12,961 nt of DNA from Anaerolineae bacterium (GTDB lineage: Bacteria; Chloroflexota; Anaerolineae; SpSt-313): assembly GCA_023511475.1 (NCBI GenBank), contig JAIMBM010000030.1, positions 1 to 12,961 on the forward strand, read 5' to 3'. Both the position numbers and the translations under genes were made by a program. Each line of letters begins with the position of its first letter. Position 1 is the first letter of the stretch. This document shows, in pieces, positions 1 through 7,112 of this stretch. The notes beneath the pieces are model-generated. The model was not told where the DNA came from. It searched no databases and was given only the letters and a program-made list of their open reading frames with translations.

Positions 1-2
1 CC

Positions 3-914
3 ATTCAGCTCGGCCGCGGAGCGGTGGAGACTGGTGGAGCCCCGGCGGCCCGCAAGGCGCTGGCGTACTCCCTCGGCCCTGGAAAGAGCGCCGCGGGGAT
101 CGGCCTCTTCCAGGCCTGCAACGGCGCCGGGATCGCCGTAGGGCCGCTCGTGGCCGGATGGCTGCTGGAGCGCTCGGGCTACGCTGCGGCCTTTGCTGCC
201 TGTGGGGCGCTGTCGCTTGCCGCGGTGGCCCTGACGGTCTGGAGTCGTTCTGCGCTCTCCAGCCCCCTGCAGGCGCATGAGGGGGATACGCCTCCGGCAG
301 CCGGGGCACCGGATGCAGGGCCTCCGGGCCCATACCTGCGGGCATTTGCGACTCTGGCTGTGGTTGCTGTATGCCTCTTTGCGGGCACGGCCGTCGGGCG
401 CTCTTTCTTGCCACTGCTGGGCACCGAGGTGCTTGGCCTGCATGCGCCGCCGGTAGCGCTGATGCTGGCGCTGACAGGGGCACTCGGGGGGCCGCTGACC
501 ATCCTCTGCGGCTCTCTGGCGGACCGCTGGGGGCGCCTGCCGCTCATCGCGGCGGGGCTGCTCTGCGTCGCCGCCGGCCTCATTGGCTGCGCCATGGCCT
601 CAACCCTCGTCGCCCTCACCGGCAGCGCCTTTCTGCTCACGGTCGGCACCGCGGCGGGCATCCCTGCCGGCGTCGCCCTCATCTCGGATATCACGCCGAT
701 CTCCCGGCAGGGGCGCATGATCGGCCTCTACGGCGCGTGCGAGAACCTCGGGATCACGGCAGGCCCGGTCCTCTGCGGCCTGCTTTGGGATGCGAGCGGA
801 CCCCGCCTCGCCCTCGTGGTCTGCGCCCTGTTCGTGCTCGTGGGGCTGCCGGTGCTGCAGCGCGGCGTGAGGCCCGCCGTTCGGGGCTCGGGTGCTGCCC
901 TCAGAGAGCGCTGA
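3..914 (+). CDS. MFS transporter, 5'-truncated by window edge
   Basis: The frame is open from base 3 to the TGA at 912-914 and has no convincing start, so the true N-terminus lies outside the window; the internal GTG at 24 has no good ribosome binding site. Numbering from that GTG, residues 27-49 hold a glycine-rich helix (GAGIAVGPLVAGWL) resembling MFS motif C of TM5. Helices follow near 54-73, 108-131, 143-162, 172-192, 196-220, 235-254 and 262-279. Residues 74-105 look like the long central cytoplasmic loop. GSLADRWGRLPL at 163-174 is the motif A repeat between TM8 and TM9 of the C-terminal half. About four N-terminal helices are missing. This is an inner-membrane secondary transporter of the drug/sugar/metabolite type; its substrate cannot be read from the sequence. 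It converges on the aldo/keto reductase across an 89-bp gap with no clear terminator. Confidence 0.85.
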   Translation: MQLGRGAVETGGAPAARKALAYSLGPGKSAAGIGLFQACNGAGIAVGPLVAGWLLERSGYAAAFAACGALSLAAVALTVWSRSALSSPLQAHEGDTPPAAGAPDAGPPGPYLRAFATLAVVAVCLFAGTAVGRSFLPLLGTEVLGLHAPPVALMLALTGALGGPLTILCGSLADRWGRLPLIAAGLLCVAAGLIGCAMASTLVALTGSAFLLTVGTAAGIPAGVALISDITPISRQGRMIGLYGACENLGITAGPVLCGLLWDASGPRLALVVCALFVLVGLPVLQRGVRPAVRGSGAALRER

Positions 915-1003
915 GGCATGGATTCCCCGGGTCGCACGTCTTCGCGCTGCTCCAGACAGGTTCTCATAATCCCCCGACCGGCGCGAGCCCGCAAGGTGGC
1001 CCG

Positions 1004-2116
1004 TCATCCATCCGTGCTCAGCGCCTGATGCGCTTCTTTGAGCTGGTCCCGGATGGCAATATGCTGCGGACACTTGTCCTCGCACTCGCCGCACTCGAGG
1101 CACGCGTCTGCCGGCCTGCCTGAGACCCACCTCCACTCCCTGTAGGCCTGGCGCGCCGGCTCCCAGAGGCCGTAGACGCGGGCCTCGTTGTACTTCTGGA
1201 AGATGAAGGGGATGTTCACCTCGTTGGGGCACGGCTGACAGTAGCCGCAGCCGGTGCAGTAGAGGTCTGCCATGGCCGCGAGGCGCTTCAGGTGCTCGTC
1301 GATGGCGGCCCGATCCTCCGGGCGGAGGCTCACGGCATAGCTGGCGATGGCAATGTTCTCCTCCACCTGCTGCATGGTGCTCATCCCCGAAAGGGCCACA
1401 CTGATATGCGGGTTCGAGAGCACAAAGCGCAGCGCCAGCTCGGGGACCCGACTGACCTCAGGGAGAAGCTGCTCTAAGACGGGGCTGGAGCTGCCGAGCC
1501 GCCCTCCGCCGACGGGGCCCATCACCACGATGCCGATACCTTTCTCATGGGCGTAGGCGATCCCCTCCTCCAGGCGGCGGTCGAGCATGTTGTACTGAAG
1601 AGTGATGACCTCGACATAGCCGGTGTCGATGAGTCGGATCAGGTTCTCGTTCGTGTCGTGGAACGAGGCGCAGATGTGCCTGATCAGCCCCTGCTCCTTG
1701 GCCCGGAGCATCCAGCGGCTGACCTCAGGCTCGACGCGCGTCGTGTAGCGCTCCCAGTTGATGCCATGGTGGTTGTAGATATCGATCGAGTCGACCTGCA
1801 GGCGCTCGAGGCTGTTCTCCAGGTTCATCCACCAGGTCTTCTCGTCGTCATACTCGGGGTTCTTGGTTGAGACGATGATGCGGTCCCGCCAGCCCTTCAG
1901 CGCCTCGCCGACAACTCGCTGGCTATCCTGATTGCAGTAGCCTACGGCGGTGTCGACATAGTTCACCCCTGCCTCGAAGGCCCGGTGCAACATGGGGATG
2001 GCAAGCTCCCGGTTCACGCGGGCCGCCTCGCCCTCGCCTACCATGGGCAGGCGCATCGCCCCAAAGCCAAGCTGTGAGACCCGATATCCGGTGCGCCCAA
2101 GCTCGCGGTAGATCAC
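1004..2116 (-). CDS. Aldo/keto reductase with C-terminal double 4Fe-4S ferredoxin motif
   Basis: 370-residue protein of the predicted-oxidoreductase type of aldo/keto reductases (COG1453-like). The start is the GTG at 2116-2114, because GGGGAGG lies 6-7 nt upstream and the protein then opens with the usual VIYRELGRTG strand; an ATG at 2197 would add 27 non-homologous residues. The catalytic tetrad is visible: Asp55 (YVDTA), Tyr60, Lys85 (STKNP) and His116/117 (YNHHG). A TIM-barrel of about 280 residues is followed by cysteines 287, 290, 293 and 296 (ending CQPCP) and 339, 342, 345 and 349 (CLECGECEDKCP). These two clusters would bind 4Fe-4S centres, so electrons may come from ferredoxin rather than only from NADPH (inference). 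Cytoplasmic; the carbonyl substrate is unknown. It appears monocistronic, with a possible promoter at 2215-2243. Confidence 0.93.
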   Translation of the reverse strand: MIYRELGRTGYRVSQLGFGAMRLPMVGEGEAARVNRELAIPMLHRAFEAGVNYVDTAVGYCNQDSQRVVGEALKGWRDRIIVSTKNPEYDDEKTWWMNLENSLERLQVDSIDIYNHHGINWERYTTRVEPEVSRWMLRAKEQGLIRHICASFHDTNENLIRLIDTGYVEVITLQYNMLDRRLEEGIAYAHEKGIGIVVMGPVGGGRLGSSSPVLEQLLPEVSRVPELALRFVLSNPHISVALSGMSTMQQVEENIAIASYAVSLRPEDRAAIDEHLKRLAAMADLYCTGCGYCQPCPNEVNIPFIFQKYNEARVYGLWEPARQAYREWRWVSGRPADACLECGECEDKCPQHIAIRDQLKEAHQALSTDG

Positions 2117-2214
2117 GGTGTTCCTCCCCTTTCTCCTGCCATGGACCACACGCCTCGGCCGCCTGTGGGCGGAAGCCCCCGACGGACATACGGACAATGC
2201 ACATACCCCGCCAG

Positions 2215-2243
2215 AGTATAGGCTTCTCTCGCCCGTGGCGCAA
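2215..2243 (-). promoter_or_regulatory. Candidate sigma70 promoter of the aldo/keto reductase
   Basis: Read on the minus strand, TTGCGC (2243-2238) and TATACT (2220-2215) are separated by 17 bp. The -10 box matches 5 of 6 consensus bases and the -35 box only 3 of 6. The position would give a leader of roughly 90 nt before the GTG start at 2116. The hexamers and spacing are seen in the sequence; activity is inferred. Confidence 0.4.
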
Positions 2244-2296
2244 GTCAGCGGAGGATCGAAGAGGGGTGCAGGCTCCCTGGAGAGGCCAAACGCAAG

Positions 2297-2370
2297 GGGT
2301 TAAGCCCCCTATCTCCGCCCCGCGCCGCGGGGGCGGGGAATCCAGGTAGGAGCGGGTGTCCGCGGGCGGC
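2297..2370 (+). repeat. Dispersed composite hairpin repeat, uninterrupted copy
   Basis: The copy begins with the 15-mer GGGTTAAGCCCCCTA (2297-2311), identical at 10966-10980. A GC-rich inverted repeat follows (CCGCCCC at 2316-2322 against GGGGCGG, with a short GC loop), then TAGGAG and the 17-mer GGGTGTCCGCGGGCGGC (2354-2370), identical at 12693-12709. The other copy carries the same outer blocks in the same order but is split by the IS110 element. Here only the left arm of the second hairpin is present; its right arm, seen at 12713-12731, is missing. Confidence 0.65.
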
Positions 2371-2382
2371 CAGGGGCCGGCT

Positions 2383-2399
2383 GGCCAGCCCGGCTGGCC
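2383..2399. repeat. GC-rich palindrome
   Basis: GGCCAGCC and GGCTGGCC form perfect 8-bp arms around one central C. It lies just downstream of the dispersed repeat and 70 bp before the GlsB-type start codon. There is no T-run on either side, so it is not an obvious terminator. It may be part of the repeat family or an operator; neither is demonstrated. Confidence 0.45.
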
Positions 2400-2470
2400 C
2401 AAGTGGCACAAATGTTGCTCGTCTGAGCCGGGCCGCGCTCTCGCTACACCAGATGAAAGAGAGGCGCACC

Positions 2471-2737
2471 ATGCCAGGCGGTCTGGGCATCCTCGGTTGG
2501 ATCGTGCTCGGGGGGCTGGCCGGGTGGCTGGCAAGCCTGATCACCGGCAGGTCGAGGCGGCAGGGCTGTCTCATGGATATCGTCGTCGGTATAGTCGGCG
2601 CCCTGCTCGGGGGTTTTCTCTTCAGTGTGGTGACGGGAGTTGGCGTCACGGGTTTCAGTGTGTGGAGTCTGTTCGTGGCGGTCATTGGCGCCGTCATCCT
2701 GATCTGGGTCCTGGGGCTGATACGAGGACGAAGCTAG
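2471..2737 (+). CDS. GlsB/YeaQ/YmgE-family small membrane protein
   Basis: 88-residue very hydrophobic, glycine-rich protein of the transglycosylase-associated (GlsB/YeaQ/YmgE) family, which is linked to general stress responses but whose biochemical role is not established. The ATG at 2471 is chosen because AAAGAGAGG lies 6 nt upstream; an in-frame ATG at 2453 would overlap that site. Three membrane segments are visible near residues 5-24 (GILGWIVLGGLAGWLASLI), 35-56 (IVVGIVGALLGGFLF) and 62-84. A basic loop (GRSRRQG) lies between the first two, as is typical of the family, and the length is normal. The YtxH-type gene starts 35 bp downstream on the same strand, so the two are probably co-transcribed. 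Confidence 0.88.
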   Translation: MPGGLGILGWIVLGGLAGWLASLITGRSRRQGCLMDIVVGIVGALLGGFLFSVVTGVGVTGFSVWSLFVAVIGAVILIWVLGLIRGRS

Positions 2738-2772
2738 TGGGCCAGCCCCGCCCAAGCTGGTGAGGAGGAAAG

Positions 2773-3183
2773 GTGGAAAGACCCGAAGAGCGTATGGAGC
2801 CGCACGCTGTGCACCACGCGCGCTATCACCGCCGGATGCCACAGATGCGGTGGTTCTCGGCCTTTGTCCTTGGCGCCGCCGTGGGCGGTGTGGTGGGGCT
2901 GCTTTTTGCACCCCGCAAGGGAAGTGAGCTGCGTGCCTCGCTGAGCGAGGCGATGCCACGACGGGGCGTGTCCAGCGAGTTCCGGGAGAAGGTGCAGGAG
3001 ATGGTGAGCTCGGGGCGCACGACCCCCAGCGAGCTGGCCAGTCGAGTACAGCGGGAGCTGGAGGAGCTGCGCTCGCAGGCCATCGCTCGCCTCGGCGACG
3101 CGAGGCTGCGGGCGAGGATCCTCCAGAAGGAGGCCGAGCTGCGCTACCTGCGCGGGCAGGAGAAGCTGCGGGAGCAGGTGTAG
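2773..3183 (+). CDS. YtxH domain-containing membrane-anchored protein
   Basis: 136-residue protein starting at a GTG preceded by GAGGAGG with 4-nt spacing; an in-frame ATG at 2794 is an alternative. After a polar, histidine-rich N-terminus there is one membrane segment at about 26-46 (WFSAFVLGAAVGGVVGLLFAP) running into APRKGSELR, the typical YtxH junction. From about residue 48 on, the protein is highly charged and predicted helical, with a likely coiled coil at about 85-135 rich in Glu, Arg and Leu. YtxH proteins are annotated as stress-related, but their mechanism is unknown. Its position behind the GlsB-type gene suggests a shared envelope-stress operon (inference). A strong hairpin 48 bp after the stop probably ends the transcript. 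Confidence 0.85.
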   Translation: MERPEERMEPHAVHHARYHRRMPQMRWFSAFVLGAAVGGVVGLLFAPRKGSELRASLSEAMPRRGVSSEFREKVQEMVSSGRTTPSELASRVQRELEELRSQAIARLGDARLRARILQKEAELRYLRGQEKLREQV

Positions 3184-3230
3184 TGAGGCTGTCGGGCCGC
3201 TTGGGCCCATGAGTGACCCCTGCTAATGTG

Positions 3231-3260
3231 GCGGGGGAAGAGACGATACTCTTCCCCCGC
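3231..3260. terminator. 12-bp perfect hairpin between convergent genes
   Basis: GCGGGGGAAGAG and CTCTTCCCCCGC pair perfectly across the loop ACGATA. It lies between the YtxH-type stop (3183) and the stop of the convergent response regulator (3308), so it can serve both. No long T-tract follows on either strand. The call rests on stem quality and location. Confidence 0.65.
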
Positions 3261-3307
3261 TGTGTGCTTGCCACTGGAAGGCTGCCGGGCCAGAGGTGCA
3301 GTGAACT

Positions 3308-3730
3308 CTACGGCTCGCGCGCCAGGCCGGGTTGGAGCCGCAAGCCCGGCGACGCCTCGGAAGGAGATACCTGCCGAAGCAGGCTGCCGACAGTTTGCAG
3401 GAGATGCTCGAGATCGAAGGGCTTGCCGACATGGGCCTGCACCGGTAGACGGGCAGCCAGATCGGCCAGCCGCGGGACCGCCGAGAGCAGCACCACCGGT
3501 ACCCTCGCCAACTCCCGATCGCGCCGCAGGGCACGGAGCAGATCCTCCCCCTTGCTGTCGGGGAATACCAGGTCCAGGAGGATCAGCGAAGGCCGAATGG
3601 AGCGCAAAGTCTCCAGTGTGCCGGGAGCTGCCAGAGTCTCCGTGGCGTATCCCTCGGATTGCAGGAGATCGGTCAGGCACTCAGCCGTTGCCTCGTCGTC
3701 CTCGACGATCAGGATCAGAGGCTTGCACAT
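3308..3730 (-). CDS. Stand-alone response regulator receiver protein
   Basis: 140-residue CheY-like receiver domain with no output domain. The start is the ATG at 3730-3728, which has AGGAG 8 nt upstream; an upstream GTG at 3760 would add ten residues with no ribosome binding site. The phosphorylation residues are in place: acidic pocket Glu10-Asp11-Asp12 (VEDDE), phospho-acceptor Asp53 (LILLDLVFPD), switch Ser83 (VVLLSA) and Lys103 (VGKPF). The last 25 or so residues form a short proline-rich tail. No histidine kinase lies in the window, so its partner is an orphan kinase or a multi-component phosphorelay (inference). The gene has its own near-consensus promoter and is divergent from the ABC operon. 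Confidence 0.93.
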   Translation of the reverse strand: MCKPLILIVEDDEATAECLTDLLQSEGYATETLAAPGTLETLRSIRPSLILLDLVFPDSKGEDLLRALRRDRELARVPVVLLSAVPRLADLAARLPVQAHVGKPFDLEHLLQTVGSLLRQVSPSEASPGLRLQPGLAREP

Positions 3731-4039
3731 TACTTGATCTCCTAGCTGGATTCGGGGCACGGATGGTCGCTGAGCGGAAACGGGGGCCAGGGAGCGGGCG
3801 CATTATAGCACGCGGGTCGGGCGGGAGTCAACCCCCGTGCGCGTGCTGGAGCGCTGACTGCAACGCTTGCAGGCCTCAGGTGTTCGTCTGCCCTGCTGCG
3901 CCGCCAGGTGCAGCGCCAGAGCCGGGGGGAGTGTGGGCGGGGGATATGGGGAGGAAGGCCTGCATGCCTCGAGCTGCAACGCGGCGCGCGCCTGGAGTGA
4001 CAGTGCCCGGCCCCGAAAACGCCTTTGGGGAGCATCCAC
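3731..4039. other. Divergent regulatory region between response regulator and ABC operon
   Basis: 309 bp without a credible gene. The left part holds the response-regulator promoter and leader. The right part (3832-4039) is very GC-rich; I see no clear plus-strand -35/-10 pair for the ABC operon there. The 9-mer CTGCAACGC occurs at 3858-3866 and 3974-3982, which may be coincidence. Confidence 0.5.
3802..3831 (-). promoter_or_regulatory. Near-consensus sigma70 promoter of the response regulator
   Basis: On the minus strand the -35 box TTGACT (3831-3826) and the perfect -10 box TATAAT (3807-3802) are separated by 18 bp. Transcription would start near 3795 and give a leader of about 65 nt before the ATG at 3730. 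It is the best promoter match in the window and stands out in a GC-rich background. Confidence 0.8.
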
Positions 4040-5755
4040 TTGACGGTGAGAACCTTCGGGAGGCCCCCCCGCCCGAGGCCAGGGTTAGGGCCCGCCGATA
4101 TAGTCGTGTTGCTCGGCCTGGTGGCCATCGTCTACGTTGCCGCACAGATTGCGTCGGGCGCCCCCGCGGCAGTGGTCGGCCCCGAGATCAGCCTGGCTCC
4201 CGGGGTATTGCCGTATTACTCGGCGCTCTCCGTCGGTCGGATGCTCGCCGCCTACGGGATCTCTCTGGTCCTCTCCCTGGCCTATGGCTATGTCGCGGCC
4301 CACAGTCCGACCGCTGCACGGGGCCTTCTGCCGCTCCTAGATGTGCTGCAGAGCGTCCCCATCCTCTCCTTCCTGCCCGTCACGCTCGTGAGCCTGAGCG
4401 CCCTCCTGCCCGACCCGCTGGCCGTGGAGCTCGCCTCCGTCATCCTGATCGTCACCAGCATGATCTGGAACATGGCCTTCAGCGTGTACCAGTCGTTCTC
4501 TACGGTGCCAAGGGACATCCTGGAGGCCTCGTCGGCCTTTCGCCTGAGCTCCTGGCTGCGCTTCCGCCTGATCGAGCTACCTTTCGCCACGCAGCCGCTG
4601 GTCTGGAACAGCATCCTGAGCTGGGCGGGGGGATGGTTCTTTCTCATGGCGGCCGAGAGCTTTACCCTGGGCGAGCGGGATTTCAGGCTGCCCGGCCTCG
4701 GCTCCTACCTCCAAAAGGCTGCGGAGACCGGCGATGCGGCGGCCGCCGCGCGCGGCATTGTGGCCCTGGCACTCACCATTATCATTCTGGACCAGCTCAT
4801 CTGGCGGCCGGCGCTGGCCTGGTCGGAACGGTTCCGAATCGGAGCAGCAGAGCCGGAGGAGGTCGCACACTCGTGGCTATACGATGTCCTGAGTCGATCG
4901 TGGCTGGTGGAGCAGCTGGTGGTGCGGGTGTGGCGCCCCTTCCTGCAGCGGCTGGATATGGCGTTTGGACGTGAGCCGGTGGCACCACGGGGTGCGAGGG
5001 GGCGGGAGCGCCGGCGCTGGCCGGCAGTGGTGATCGGGGTCCTGCTGGCGCTGGTCCTGGGATACGCCAGCCTGCGGGCGCTGATCCTCCTCGGAGCGCT
5101 GCCGCTTGCGACGTGGCTGGCCATCCTTTCCGCGGCTGGGGTGACGTTGCTCCGGGTGATCGCAGCCCTGGCCATCGGTGCCCTCTGGGCGGTACCGGCT
5201 GGCGTCCTCATCGGTACCAATCGGCGCGTCGCCGCGGCAGCGCAGCCGATAGTCCAGGTGGTCGCCTCGATTCCGGCGACCGCGCTGTTCCCGATCATCG
5301 TTGTGGCGCTCCTGGGCCTGCCCGGAGGGCTCAACGTGGCCGCCATCATCCTCATGCTGCTGGGCACCCAGTGGTATATCCTCTTCAACGTCATCGCGGG
5401 CACGGCGGCCATCCCGCGCGAGCTCGAGTACACCGCCGACGTGCTCAGGTTGGGTCCGCGGCTGCGCTGGACGACGCTTCTGCTTCCTGCTCTCTTCCCC
5501 TACCTGATCACCGGCCTCATCACGGCGAGCGGCGGGGCCTGGAATGCGAGCATCGTGGCCGAGTATGTCGTCGTGGCAGGAGAGACGCGGCAGGTGCCGG
5601 GAATAGGTGCCCTCATCTCTCTGGCGACGGCCAACGGAGACTATACGCTGCTGCTGGCTGCAACTCTGACCCTGAGCGTGTTGGTTGCCGCCATCAACCA
5701 GCTCGTGTGGCGGCGACTGTACGCGCGGGCGACGGAGCGGTTCCGGTTCGAGTGA
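4040..5755 (+). CDS. ABC transporter permease, duplicated NitT/TauT-type fusion
   Basis: About 571 residues containing two consecutive binding-protein-dependent permease domains, as in the duplicated anion-transporter permeases (COG4986-like). The start is uncertain: the TTG at 4040 has GGGGAG 7 nt upstream and is preferred over the TTG at 4025; the GTG at 4046 is also possible. Domain 1 covers about residues 15-265 and domain 2 about 325-571, joined by a charged linker (AEPEEVAHSW through GRERRRWP). Each has several hydrophobic helices and an EAA-type cytoplasmic loop that docks on the ATPase: near residues 158-185 (DILEASSAFRLSSWLRF) and 459-485 (ELEYTADVLRLGPRLRW). One chain can thus form the whole membrane pore. 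The ATPase gene follows 37 bp later. Family members are usually annotated as nitrate/sulfonate/taurine-type, but the substrate here is unknown and no binding-protein gene is adjacent. Confidence 0.9.
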   Translation: MTVRTFGRPPRPRPGLGPADIVVLLGLVAIVYVAAQIASGAPAAVVGPEISLAPGVLPYYSALSVGRMLAAYGISLVLSLAYGYVAAHSPTAARGLLPLLDVLQSVPILSFLPVTLVSLSALLPDPLAVELASVILIVTSMIWNMAFSVYQSFSTVPRDILEASSAFRLSSWLRFRLIELPFATQPLVWNSILSWAGGWFFLMAAESFTLGERDFRLPGLGSYLQKAAETGDAAAAARGIVALALTIIILDQLIWRPALAWSERFRIGAAEPEEVAHSWLYDVLSRSWLVEQLVVRVWRPFLQRLDMAFGREPVAPRGARGRERRRWPAVVIGVLLALVLGYASLRALILLGALPLATWLAILSAAGVTLLRVIAALAIGALWAVPAGVLIGTNRRVAAAAQPIVQVVASIPATALFPIIVVALLGLPGGLNVAAIILMLLGTQWYILFNVIAGTAAIPRELEYTADVLRLGPRLRWTTLLLPALFPYLITGLITASGGAWNASIVAEYVVVAGETRQVPGIGALISLATANGDYTLLLAATLTLSVLVAAINQLVWRRLYARATERFRFE

Positions 5756-5792
5756 CACACGCAGGCGCTCCCGCGCAACAGCCGGAGCGCCG

Positions 5793-7112
5793 ATGAGGGG
5801 GATGGTTCCCTTGGAAGGGCAGGAGGTGCTGGTTGAGCTTCGCGACGTGACCAAGACTTACGGGCGGGAGCCCAATGTGTTCGTGGCCATCGAGCGGGTC
5901 AATCTGCGCATACAGGCCGGCGAGTTCGTGGGGATGCTGGGGCCTTCGGGGTCGGGCAAGTCGACGCTGCTGCGTATGATCGCCGGCCTCACCCCTCCCA
6001 GCGCCGGCGTGGTACTCTATCGTGGGCAGCGCCTCGTTGGCGTGAACCCTCACGTGGCGATTGTCTTTCAGAGCTTTGCCCTCTTCCCCTGGCTGACGGT
6101 GCAGCAGAACGTGGAGGTGGGCCTGCAGGCGCGGGGCGTGCCGCCGGAGGAGCGGGAGCGCCGCGCGCTGGAGCTGATCGACATCGTGGGGCTCGATGGT
6201 TTCGAGAGCGCCTATCCCCGGGAGCTCTCGGGCGGGATGCGCCAAAAGGTCGGGTTTGCCCGCGCTATGGCCGTGGAGCCAGAGCTCCTGCTGCTCGACG
6301 AGCCCTTCAGCGCCCTCGATGTGCTCTCGGCCGAAGCGCTGCGCGGCGAGCTGGTGGAGCTGTGGCTGGGGCACCGCGTCCCCATCCGCGCCATCCTCAT
6401 GGTCACCCACAGTATCGAGGAAGCGGTGCTCATGGCCGACCGCATCGTGGTGATGGACAAGGATCCGGGTCGGGTCGTCGACGAGGTCTATGTGGACCTG
6501 CCCTATCCCCGCCACCGCAAGGACCGCGCCTTCCAGACCATGGTCGACCGCATCTATGCGGTGGTCGCCGGGGAGACCGAGGCGCCGCCCGAAGCCCTCG
6601 GAACCGCGCCGGGCGTCCCCGGGCCTACGGTGGCGCTGCCCGAGGCCAATATGAACGCCGTGGCCGGGCTCACCGAAGAGCTGCTCGAGGCCGGGAACCG
6701 CGAGGACCTGCCCCGGCTGGCCGAGCGGCTGAATCTCGAGCTGGACGACCTCCTCCCCGTGGTCGATGCCGCCGAGATTCTGGGCTTTGCCCGGGTCCGC
6801 CGCGGCGACATCACCCTCACTCCGCTGGGAGAGACCTTTGCCGAGGCCAGCATCCTGGCCCGCAAAGAGATCGCGGCCGGGCGCATCCTGCGCCTCCCCA
6901 CCATTCGCTGGATCTACGAGGAGCTGCAGGCGGATCCGGACGGGCGCCTGCCCAGCGACCACTTTCTGGATCGGCTGCGCGCCGACTTTGGCGAGTATGC
7001 CGAGGAGCAGCTCTCCATCGCCATCGGCTGGGGGCGGTACGCAGAGCTCTTCTCCTTCGATGACGCGACCGACGAGCTGTTCATCGAGGCGCCGGTGCCG
7101 ACACCTCGCTAG
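5793..7112 (+). CDS. ABC transporter ATPase with C-terminal AAA-associated domain
   Basis: 439-residue ATPase partner of the upstream duplicated permease. The ATG at 5793 has GGAG 5 nt upstream; an ATG at 5802 is an alternative. All nucleotide-binding elements are present: Walker A GPSGSGKST (50-58), Q-loop Gln93 (FQSFALFPW), signature LSGGM (145-149), Walker B LLLLDE (165-170), D-loop SALD (173-176) and H-loop His206. This NitT/TauT/SsuB-like domain ends near residue 255. A proline-rich linker leads to a domain at about 285-430 resembling the AAA-associated C-terminal domain (PF09821-like), with a winged-helix-like part (LAERLNLELDDLLPVVDAAEILGF) that may sense a ligand or regulate transport. 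This domain organisation typically accompanies the fused permease. The stop codon overlaps that of the convergent gene. Confidence 0.93.
   Translation: MRGMVPLEGQEVLVELRDVTKTYGREPNVFVAIERVNLRIQAGEFVGMLGPSGSGKSTLLRMIAGLTPPSAGVVLYRGQRLVGVNPHVAIVFQSFALFPWLTVQQNVEVGLQARGVPPEERERRALELIDIVGLDGFESAYPRELSGGMRQKVGFARAMAVEPELLLLDEPFSALDVLSAEALRGELVELWLGHRVPIRAILMVTHSIEEAVLMADRIVVMDKDPGRVVDEVYVDLPYPRHRKDRAFQTMVDRIYAVVAGETEAPPEALGTAPGVPGPTVALPEANMNAVAGLTEELLEAGNREDLPRLAERLNLELDDLLPVVDAAEILGFARVRRGDITLTPLGETFAEASILARKEIAAGRILRLPTIRWIYEELQADPDGRLPSDHFLDRLRADFGEYAEEQLSIAIGWGRYAELFSFDDATDELFIEAPVPTPR

Larger units (their letters stand above)
2117..2470. other. Intergenic region between divergent AKR and GlsB genes
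   Basis: This 354-bp divergent gap encodes no convincing protein. It holds a candidate sigma70 promoter for the reductase on the minus strand, a copy of the dispersed hairpin repeat also found near 10966 and beside the IS110 element, and a GC-rich palindrome at 2383-2399 with 8-bp arms (GGCCAGCC / GGCTGGCC). I could not identify a clear plus-strand promoter for the GlsB-YtxH pair. Confidence 0.6.

Noticed and set aside
2297..2370. CRISPR-like array
   Set aside because: The repeats are few, irregularly spaced and hairpin-type, with no regular spacers and no cas genes in the window.
3858..3982. Direct repeat CTGCAACGC as paired operator sites
   Set aside because: There are only two 9-base copies 116 bp apart, not palindromic and not placed on an identified promoter.
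3226..4974. Long plus-strand open frame running through the response regulator, its promoter and the permease
   Set aside because: Its product is low-complexity and Ala/Arg/Pro/Gly-rich, and it overlaps two genes with clear family motifs in other frames.
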